Of a DNA stretch of 64,000 nucleotides, positions 58,020 through 64,000 are shown in pieces; positions within the stretch are counted from its first letter, which is position 1; each line of letters starts with the position of its first letter. The stretch comes from Arthrobacter sp. ES3-54 (GTDB taxonomy: Bacteria; Actinomycetota; Actinomycetes; Actinomycetales; Micrococcaceae): contig NZ_JAQFIF010000002.1 of assembly GCF_029504395.1 (NCBI RefSeq), forward strand, positions 62,001 through 126,000, in the 5' to 3' direction. The notes below the pieces were generated by a model. The model was not told the DNA's origin and did not search any database. It was given only the letters and a program-made list of their open reading frames with translations. Made by a program: the position numbers and the translations under genes.

Positions 58020-59147
58020 ATGCGCGATGTCCTGGCGGCTATGTTGCCTGACTGGCGAAGGGGTGCCACGGCAGGCCTGGCCACCGTCGTGAGCACTTTC
58101 AAGTCGGCGCCGCGGCTCCCCGGGGCGGCCATGCTGGTGACGGCCGACGGCGAGGCCGTGGGCTCCGTCTCCGGCGGCTGCGTCGAAGGTGCCGTGTATG
58201 AGCAGGCCACCCAGGTCAAGGACGACGGCGAGCCGGCCCTGGTGCGCTACGGGATCAGCGACGACGACGCCTACGCGGTGGGCCTGACCTGCGGTGGAAT
58301 CATCGACATTTTCGTTGAACCCGTCTCCCAACGACGTTTTGCCGAGCTCGACGCCGTCGCGCAGGACATCGCCGCCGGGCGCCGCGTGGGGGTGGCCACG
58401 GTCATTGAACACCCGGATGCCGACCGCGTGGGGCGGCACCTCATCGTCAGGCCGGATGGATGTGAAGGTAACCTGGGCTCCGACCGGACCAACCGCGCCG
58501 TCGGCGACGACACCCAGGGCCTCCTCGCCGCCGGCCGGACGGGCATCCTGAACTACGGCGTCGACGGCGAGAGGCTCGACACCGGCATGCGCGTCTTCTT
58601 TGCCAGCTACGCGCCGCCGCCTCGCATGATCGTCTTCGGCGCCATTGACTTCGCCGCGGCGCTGGCCCGGCTGGGAGCTTTCCTGGGGTACCGGGTCACC
58701 GTTTGTGATGCGCGGCCCGTTTTCGCCACGCCCGCGAGGTTCCCCGACGCGGCCGAGGTGGTCAACGCATGGCCACACCGGTATCTGAGCGACCAGTTCG
58801 CCCAGGGGCTGCTGGACTCCCGGGCCGTGCTGTGCGTCCTGACCCACGACCCGAAGTTCGACATCCCTGTCCTTGAAGTGGCCCTGCGCGGCAGCCCCGT
58901 AGCCTTTATCGGCGCCATGGGATCCAGGCGCACGCACGAGGACAGGATGGCTCGGCTGCGCGAGGCGGGATTGGGCGAGGCCGAATTGTCCAAGCTCCAC
59001 AGTCCCGTGGGCCTTGATCTGGGCGCCCGCACGCCGGAGGAAACGGCCGTGTCCATCGCCGCAGAGTTCATCGCCCAGCAGTGGAGCGGAAGCGGGGAGC
59101 CGCTCCGGCAACTCGGCGAACGGATCCACCACGACGAGCAGATGTGA
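58020..59147 (+). CDS. XdhC/CoxI family protein, last gene of the cox operon
   Basis: 375 residues, full-length XdhC family: N-terminal domain with TVVSTFKSAPRLPGAAMLVTADGEAVGSVSGGCVEGAVYE and LTCGGIIDIFVEP, and a C-terminal Rossmann domain with RMIVFGAIDFAAALARLGAFLGYRV and FIGAMGSRRTHEDRMARL...GLDLGARTPEETAVSIAAEF. The conserved Cys in SGGCVEG is the site where XdhC handles the cofactor. It differs from the first XdhC in this operon by keeping the full domains and lacking the YHS tail. It starts 9 bp after coxG. Confidence 0.9.
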   Translation: MRDVLAAMLPDWRRGATAGLATVVSTFKSAPRLPGAAMLVTADGEAVGSVSGGCVEGAVYEQATQVKDDGEPALVRYGISDDDAYAVGLTCGGIIDIFVEPVSQRRFAELDAVAQDIAAGRRVGVATVIEHPDADRVGRHLIVRPDGCEGNLGSDRTNRAVGDDTQGLLAAGRTGILNYGVDGERLDTGMRVFFASYAPPPRMIVFGAIDFAAALARLGAFLGYRVTVCDARPVFATPARFPDAAEVVNAWPHRYLSDQFAQGLLDSRAVLCVLTHDPKFDIPVLEVALRGSPVAFIGAMGSRRTHEDRMARLREAGLGEAELSKLHSPVGLDLGARTPEETAVSIAAEFIAQQWSGSGEPLRQLGERIHHDEQM

Positions 59148-59290
59148 GCGTGCCGAAATGAACAGCCGGCCGTGACGGCGGCCATGGCCCTCATGTTCGC
59201 CGCTTTGGCGGCCTGAGCTCACACTGGCTGGCGGGCCGCCGCAAGGGTGTGTCGGTGTCGAGGGGCGCCAGCGGGGGGCCACCCCGGGCG

Positions 59291-59296
59291 TAAGCT
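59291..59296 (+). promoter_or_regulatory. -10 hexamer TAAGCT, leaderless promoter of sua5-type gene
   Basis: TAAGCT is followed by CGACCC and the ATG at 59303, the same 6-nt spacing as at other leaderless starts in this window. No Shine-Dalgarno is present. Confidence 0.6.
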
Positions 59297-59302
59297 CGAC
59301 CC

Positions 59303-59923
59303 ATGGCGAGATACTTCGATGTGCACCCCGAGAACCCCCAGGCGCGTTCCATCCACCAGGCGGTGGAAATCGTACGCTCAGGTGGCCTGATCGCTTACCC
59401 CACCGACTCCTGCTATGCGCTTGGCGCGCAGCTGGGAAGCAGGGAGGCACTGGACCGGATCAGGAGCATCCGAAACCTCGATAACAAGCACCACTTCACG
59501 CTGGTCTGCAAGGACTTCGCTCAGTTGGGCCAGTTCGTCCAGATCGACAACGACGTCTTCCGCAGCATCAAGGCCGTCACACCGGGCAGCTACACCTTCA
59601 TCCTGCCCGCCACCCGGGAGGTTCCCAAGCGGCTGCTGCACCCGAAGAAGAAAACAGTCGGCGTGCGCATCCCGGACAACCATGTGGTCCAGGCACTTCT
59701 CGCTGAGCTCGGCGAACCGCTGCTGTCCAGCACGCTGCTGCTTCCGGATGAGGAAGAGCCTCTGACGCAGGGCTGGGAGATCAAGGAGCGCCTGGACCAC
59801 GTCGTGGATGCCGTGATTGATTCCGGCGACTGCGGTGCTGAGCCAACCACGGTGATCGACTTCTCCAGCGGCGTCGCGGAAGTCGTCCGGCGGGGCATGG
59901 GCGATCCGTCCCGCTTCGAGTAG
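59303..59923 (+). CDS. Sua5/YciO/YrdC family protein
   Basis: 206 residues with the single YrdC-like domain. IVRSGGLIAYPTDSCYALGAQLGSREALDRIRSIR, then KHHFTLVCKDFAQLGQF and PGSYTFILPATREVPKRLLHPKKKTVGVRIPDN. The YciO-type features (the short form, PTDSCYALGA) make it closer to YciO than to TsaC, the threonylcarbamoyl-AMP synthase of tRNA t6A modification. The cellular substrate is therefore uncertain. Confidence 0.88.
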   Translation: MARYFDVHPENPQARSIHQAVEIVRSGGLIAYPTDSCYALGAQLGSREALDRIRSIRNLDNKHHFTLVCKDFAQLGQFVQIDNDVFRSIKAVTPGSYTFILPATREVPKRLLHPKKKTVGVRIPDNHVVQALLAELGEPLLSSTLLLPDEEEPLTQGWEIKERLDHVVDAVIDSGDCGAEPTTVIDFSSGVAEVVRRGMGDPSRFE

Positions 59924-60020
59924 CCGGAGATGCCCGGCAGCAGCGGCCCAGCGTCCGCTACGGGCTGCGTCCGGTGCAGGCTAGGCGCGCAGGCCAGCGC
60001 GGAAATCTAGGCGCGGCTGG

Positions 60021-60284
60021 CTAGGCGGTTTCCGCCGTGCTCGCCTGCCGGTTCCGCAGCCACCGACGGACGAGGTCGATGGCGGCAACAAGCCCGGCCA
60101 GGGGCGACAGCACCGCTGCGGCATAGACGAACATCATCCAGGTCAGGGTGGTCACCGGGGACTGGCGGGTGCTTAGGAGGGACAGTCCGCCGAAGAAGCC
60201 TAGGATCCAGAACAGGATGACCCCGGACAGCACTGCAGCTGCGGGGAAATACTCGTTCGTGACGACTTTCTTCAAGGTTTCCAT
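60021..60284 (-). CDS. Small membrane protein, two helices
   Basis: 87 residues with two clear membrane helices (~15-38 and ~46-70) and a basic cytoplasmic C-terminus (LVRRWLRNRQAS). GGAGG lies before the ATG. Codon use is normal for the genome, so it is likely real, but I do not recognise a family. It stands alone between sua5 and the SARP regulator. Confidence 0.7.
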   Translation of the reverse strand: METLKKVVTNEYFPAAAVLSGVILFWILGFFGGLSLLSTRQSPVTTLTWMMFVYAAAVLSPLAGLVAAIDLVRRWLRNRQASTAETA

Positions 60285-60468
60285 GGGCCCTCCTCACACC
60301 CGGCGGTGGGACTGCCCGCCAGGGTCATTCCAAGTATGGGGCCCGGCACGGCGGAATTTCCCGAGAATCCCGGCCACGTGACCAAGCTAACTCCTCGTCC
60401 CGGCGGTGGCAGCCATTCGTGCCTTCAAACAGGCGCTGCCGGCCCGCCGGCGCCGGGGATGCGGGGCC

Positions 60469-61407
60469 TCAGACCGCGGCCCGGACTCGCTGGAGGAAGG
60501 AATCAAGCACCCGCCCGGCGTTCTCATGCATGCGCCGCGACTCCGCAGCCGGCAGCTGCCGGCTCTTGGGCGCGTTCAACCGCTCACCCAGATAGAGCAG
60601 CGCCGCCAATACCTCGGAGAGTTCGGAGTTGCTTTCCGCACGCTGCCGCAGGAGCCGCAGATGAGCCTCTTGCAGGGCCGGGCCGGGGGTGCAGCCAAGG
60701 TCGCGGTCAAAGAGCCTGCGGCACCGGTCGTACGCCCCCAGGCCTTCCGCCGGCAGGCCGGCCTGTTCATAGGCTGTCACCAGAACCGTCCAGGCCCGCT
60801 CGTTCAGGGGTTCCGCCCGAATGGCAGCCTGGACCAGGTTGACGGCTTCGTCGGGTTTGTTCAGCAGGGCCGCCGTTTCGGCCGCGAGGATCTGCAGCGC
60901 CACCTTCTCGGCTGCATGGCGTGCGCGCGCCTCTTCTGCCCAGTCAGAGGCAAGTTCGAACCCGAGCAGCGGCTCGGCGGAGATTTCAAGGGCCTCGAGC
61001 ATCAGAGGATACGCCTCATCCGGAAGCAGCTCACCGGCGTCGCGGACCAGTCCACGGAACCGGAACAAATCCAGATCCACGAGGCTGGGGTCCAGGACAT
61101 AGCCACTATTGGCCGTGCGGAGCGGACCGGTCTTGGTCTGGCCTGGCTGGATGGCGCGTCGGATACCGCTGATATAGCTCTCCAGCGTCGCCACGGAGCC
61201 GTCACTCGCGCCGGCGCCCCAGAGAAGATCGATGAGGCGGGTCTTGGACACCGGCGTCCCAAGGTTCAGCAGCAGAATTTCCAGTATGTGCCGGGGTTTG
61301 CAGCCCCCCATGTCGGCGGCGGTGAGCGCCGCGCCGTCCCGGCGTACTTCGAATGATCCGAATAGGCGGACCGAAATGGAGGGTGTAATTTCCGTTGGGC
61401 TACCCAC
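60469..61407 (-). CDS. SARP-type transcriptional regulator (OmpR-like wHTH + BTAD)
   Basis: 312 residues. The N-terminal DNA-binding domain (~10-100) reads SVRLFGSFEVRRDGAALTAADMGGCKPRHILEILLLNLGTPVSKTRLIDLLWG, and a BTAD bacterial transcriptional activator domain (~108-260) follows with repeated tetratricopeptide-like helices. No NB-ARC ATPase is attached, so it is a small SARP like DnrI, not an AfsR. SARPs activate secondary metabolite and stress genes; none is adjacent here. GTG 61407 is chosen because GGAG lies seven nt upstream. Confidence 0.85.
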   Translation of the reverse strand: MGSPTEITPSISVRLFGSFEVRRDGAALTAADMGGCKPRHILEILLLNLGTPVSKTRLIDLLWGAGASDGSVATLESYISGIRRAIQPGQTKTGPLRTANSGYVLDPSLVDLDLFRFRGLVRDAGELLPDEAYPLMLEALEISAEPLLGFELASDWAEEARARHAAEKVALQILAAETAALLNKPDEAVNLVQAAIRAEPLNERAWTVLVTAYEQAGLPAEGLGAYDRCRRLFDRDLGCTPGPALQEAHLRLLRQRAESNSELSEVLAALLYLGERLNAPKSRQLPAAESRRMHENAGRVLDSFLQRVRAAV

Positions 61408-61765
61408 GATGTTCTCCGATTTCCCCAGGTAAAACGAACTCAATCGTCTGCGAAGAGCCGGATCAACAATGAAACAAGGCCGTACTGAGACCCTGTTCCC
61501 TCCGGCTTTCCAATGACACCGTGACACGCCCCGCTGGGCGCAACAAGGCGTGCCGGTACCCGATCTTTCGCCCAAAGAAAGACGCGTACAGGGGTCAGTA
61601 CCGTTGAGTAAGGACGTGGATCGGCGGGCAGGTATTTGCGGCGCCAAACGAGTAATTCCGCAGGCCGCCGCAATTTGGATCCAAGTAGTTCAGCAGGGCA
61701 GGAATTCGGCCCCGGCGGGATAATTTCAGCGGGTGGAATCGCGCTGTCTGGGCTGGATTTCCCTA
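61408..61765. other. 358-bp intergenic region without a recognised gene
   Basis: It separates the SARP start from the end of the HtrA-type gene; both read on the minus strand. It must contain the SARP promoter. It is less GC-rich than the coding DNA around it. I found no convincing repeat, hairpin or short ORF. Confidence 0.5.
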
Positions 61766-62746
61766 CTAGTTGTCGGTCATCTCCGCGGGCACCGCCACCA
61801 GCCGCAGGTCCGAGCCGTCACGGAGCACCGCAAGTTCCAGGGGCTCCCCGATCGCTTCGGCGAACAGCAGTTTCTGCAGGCTCTCGGCGTTGGACACGTA
61901 CATCGGCCCGACCTTCAGGAGGATGTCCCCGGCCCGCAGCCCGGCGCGTTCGGCGGGGGAACCGGGGAGGACTTCGACCACGAGCAGGCCCTCCCTGCGC
62001 CCCGTCCGGACGACGGCGCTTGGCTGCAGCTGGATCGGAGTGTTCACCAGGCCCAGGTAGGCCCGGCGGACACGGCCGTCCTTGAGCAGCGAAGCGATGA
62101 TGCGCCGGGACGTGGCGTTGATGGGAACAGCCAGGCCGAGCCCCACTCCGGCCACGGCGGTGTTGATGCCGACGATCCGCCCGCGGGCGTCCGCCAGCGC
62201 GCCGCCGGAACTGCCGGGGTTGAGGGCCGCGTCGGTCTGGATGACGTCCTCGATCACGCGCCGGCTCCGTCCGGACCAAACGGGGATGGAACGGCCCAGC
62301 CCGCTTACCACCCCGGCGGTGACAGAGCCGGCGAGCCCGAGCGGATTGCCCACGGCGATGACCAGCTGACCGACACGGAGGGATTCGGCGTCGCCCATTT
62401 CCGCCGGTGCAGCCGTGGGGGCCCTGCCATGGACCACGGCAAGATCGGACAGCGGATCGGCGCCCACCACGTCAACAGCGGTGGCGGTGCCGTCGGCGAA
62501 GACCGCGTGGCCGGACTGGGCGCCGCCCACCACGTGGGCGTTGGTGAGCAGATATCCGTCGGAGGTGAACAGCACGGCCGAACCCGCGCCGACCCGGAGC
62601 CTGCCGTTGCGCCCGTTGCCGGTCATTTCCAGCGCTGCGACATGCTGTGTGACAGCCTCGGCCACGCGGATGACCGTTGCGGAATAGGAATCCAGCGGGT
62701 CTTCGGACACATCGGAACCGGAGACCCTGCTGATGGACGCGGCCAC
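61766..62746 (-). CDS. Trypsin-like serine protease with PDZ domain (HtrA/DegP family)
   Basis: 326 residues. The catalytic triad is clear: His in LLTNAHVVGG, Asp in PLSDLAVVHG, Ser in NPGSSGGALAD. A PDZ domain (~225-315, GLLVVEVLPGSPAERAGLRAGDILLKVG) follows. Unlike most HtrA proteins there is no N-terminal signal or membrane helix, so it is probably cytoplasmic. AGGAGG precedes the GTG at 62746. No sigma-E-type partner is nearby. Confidence 0.9.
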   Translation of the reverse strand: MAASISRVSGSDVSEDPLDSYSATVIRVAEAVTQHVAALEMTGNGRNGRLRVGAGSAVLFTSDGYLLTNAHVVGGAQSGHAVFADGTATAVDVVGADPLSDLAVVHGRAPTAAPAEMGDAESLRVGQLVIAVGNPLGLAGSVTAGVVSGLGRSIPVWSGRSRRVIEDVIQTDAALNPGSSGGALADARGRIVGINTAVAGVGLGLAVPINATSRRIIASLLKDGRVRRAYLGLVNTPIQLQPSAVVRTGRREGLLVVEVLPGSPAERAGLRAGDILLKVGPMYVSNAESLQKLLFAEAIGEPLELAVLRDGSDLRLVAVPAEMTDN

Positions 62747-62930
62747 TGTGCACCTCCTGCTTACCGGTAGTCATCCAAGTCAACCACCGCCGCCCCGGCA
62801 GTAGTCCTGGAGCGCCTACGCCGTCAGTGAAATACGCCGGATGAAGCGGCAACGGTGCAACAGTTCAGCCCCGCGCGTATCCCCGACTAGGCTCGGACGT
62901 AGATCCGCCCGACAGCCCAGGAGAACCTAC

Positions 62931-63434
62931 GTGACACCAGCGTCCGCTTCCCCCGCTCCGCTGCCCCTGCCGGGCCTGACCTGGGGCATCAAGCGCAGCT
63001 TCATGGATTACATTTCGGGACTCCCGGACGGTGCGGTTTCCGCGGCCGACGGCGCCACGGTGACCGCGTCTGGCGAGTTCTGTTTCGCACCAGCCGGCTC
63101 CGAATACGATCCCGCCAGCGGCACCGGCGTGCTGCGGTTCCGCGGCGACGTCCGTGTTGCCGGCCACCACGGAATGATGTTCGTCCGGCTGCTGGATCCA
63201 TGGGTCGAACTCACGGCCGGGCACGGAGTGCTGTCCATCAGCACGGGCGACGGCGGAGGGAAGGACCGCTCGGACGTCGGCACCCTGCGTACTGCCGCGC
63301 CCCGCAACATGGAAGGGTTTCTCGTCTGGGAGCGCGTCGAGGTGGCCGTATCCCAGGCCGGTTCGGAATTGTTCGACGGCCAGTACGCCGACGGCCAGGC
63401 GATGGACCCCCTCGTCATCCGGGTGCCGGCCTAG
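62931..63434 (+). CDS. HtaA-domain protein without signal or anchor
   Basis: 167 residues, one HtaA domain covering almost the whole chain: LTWGIKRSFMDYISGLPDGAVSAADGA at 16-42, Tyr27 in MDYISG and the His79-His80 pair in VAGHHGMMFVRLLDP, which correspond in position to the Tyr/His haem ligands of corynebacterial HtaA. HtaA proteins normally are surface or membrane proteins that take haem from the outside. This one has neither a signal peptide nor a helix. AGGAG precedes the GTG at 62931. It converges on a FetB-type permease gene. Confidence 0.85.
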   Translation: MTPASASPAPLPLPGLTWGIKRSFMDYISGLPDGAVSAADGATVTASGEFCFAPAGSEYDPASGTGVLRFRGDVRVAGHHGMMFVRLLDPWVELTAGHGVLSISTGDGGGKDRSDVGTLRTAAPRNMEGFLVWERVEVAVSQAGSELFDGQYADGQAMDPLVIRVPA

Positions 63435-63458
63435 ACAGGACGGGCCCCGGTGCGGATC

Positions 63459-64000
63459 CTAGCGTGGGCGGGCCGGACGCACCCTAACCGGCGCGATGAT
63501 CCCGATCAGGACGACGGCGGTTATGGAACCTGCCGCCATGATCGAGGCGAGCACGACGATCTGGAAGCGGCCCGCTTCCAAGGGTGAAAGGCCGCCGAAG
63601 ATCGCACCCACGAACGCGCCAGGAAGGGTGACCAGGCCCGTCGTCTTAGTCTGGTCGGTCGAGGGGATGAGGGCTGAATAGACGGCGCGCCGGGCCAGCT
63701 CCAACGTCGATTGGCGCCGCGTCGCACCTAGAGCAAGCCACGCTTCCACTTCATCCCAATGTTCATTCACCGACTCGGCAAAGTGCCGGCCGGCCAGTGT
63801 GGCGATGGTCATCGCGTTGCCGATCACGATCCCTCCAATGGCCAGCGCGTACCGGGGCGTGAACGCGATTGCGCCCGTGCCGAAGACGATCGCCAGGGTC
63901 ACCACGATGCCCGGCGCCATGGAGCCACCCACGGCGGCCAGGCGGCCCCAAGTCCACCCCAGCCGTCGTGCGGCCGTCACCGCTGCCACCGAGAACATCA
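63459..64000 (-). CDS. FetB/UPF0014-family permease (5' part beyond window)
   Basis: About 180 residues of the C-terminal part are visible; the N-terminus lies past the right edge. Several membrane helices and the conserved cytoplasmic motif VNEHWDEVEAWLALGATRRQSTLELARRAVYSALIPSTDQTKTTGLVTLPGAFVG identify the UPF0014 family. FetB with the ATPase FetA exports iron in E. coli and helps against oxidative stress. The ATPase gene is not in the window. Confidence 0.88.
   Translation of the reverse strand, partial: MFSVAAVTAARRLGWTWGRLAAVGGSMAPGIVVTLAIVFGTGAIAFTPRYALAIGGIVIGNAMTIATLAGRHFAESVNEHWDEVEAWLALGATRRQSTLELARRAVYSALIPSTDQTKTTGLVTLPGAFVGAIFGGLSPLEAGRFQIVVLASIMAAGSITAVVLIGIIAPVRVRPARPR

Noticed and set aside
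60007..60297. 96-codon minus-strand ORF overlapping the small membrane protein
   Set aside because: It is in another frame, has no hydrophobic pattern and is Arg/His-rich; the 87-codon frame has membrane helices and a Shine-Dalgarno sequence.

Overview
The window looks like chromosomal DNA of a high-GC actinobacterium, most likely a soil member of the Micrococcaceae (Arthrobacter/Pseudarthrobacter type). The grounds are very high GC at third codon positions, frequent GTG starts, a four-S1-domain RpsA, a CoaE-GrpB fusion, a DUF3516-type helicase, a PolA with a decayed proofreading site, a SARP/BTAD regulator and a form I CO dehydrogenase cluster. I saw no rRNA, tRNA, CRISPR array, prophage, transposase or replication origin.

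Layout. 1-7100: uvrA (minus, 3' end cut by the window) behind a LexA-type box, then a GntR regulator co-transcribed with a two-subunit ABC exporter. 7195-19509: mostly housekeeping and small enzymes (methyltransferase, helicase, two GNATs, peptidase-like hydrolase, terC with a manganese-type riboswitch, uvrB, coaE-grpB, yigZ, VOC protein). 18844-20003: intergenic DNA with an unusual family of CATG-centred repeats. 20058-32000: rpsA, an Eis-like acetyltransferase, polA, thioesterase, a DHFR-like reductase, a Pit phosphate transporter, a universal stress protein and an erythromycin-esterase-family enzyme preceded by a tiny ORF. 32279-45123: an acyl-CoA ligase, then a secreted oxidative locus (lipoprotein, CotA-like multicopper oxidase, 1820-residue animal-type haem peroxidase with RTX, FN3 and Ig-like domains), followed by a glycosyltransferase/sugar dehydratase pair of lower GC. 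45488-59147: a molybdoenzyme region with an FdhF/YdeP-like oxidoreductase, a small DUF6457-like protein, a LysR regulator and, divergent from it, a tightly packed nine-gene aerobic CO dehydrogenase operon. 59303-64000: a Sua5/YciO-type protein, a small membrane protein, a SARP regulator, an HtrA-type protease, a lone HtaA haem-binding domain protein and a partial FetB-type permease.

How the genes work together. The cox operon carries the three structural subunits in form I order (M-S-L) with the form I active-site motif AYACSFR. It also carries the expected maturation set: a MoCo cytidylyltransferase, the CoxD AAA+ ATPase, the CoxE VWA protein, the CoxG membrane anchor and two XdhC-family proteins, one of them fused to a YHS metal-binding domain. 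The multicopper oxidase and the RTX haem peroxidase next to each other recall the two enzyme classes implicated in bacterial Mn(II) oxidation. Together with the terC manganese exporter and its riboswitch this suggests, but does not prove, an extracellular metal or phenol oxidation capability.

Regulatory reading. At least eight genes (uvrA, uvrB, polA, coaE, yigZ, a GNAT, a DHFR-like reductase, sua5) have a TANNNT -10 hexamer exactly 6-7 nt before the start codon and no Shine-Dalgarno sequence, the signature of leaderless transcripts. All coordinates come from reading the sequence. Family assignments are by recognised motifs and not by a database search.
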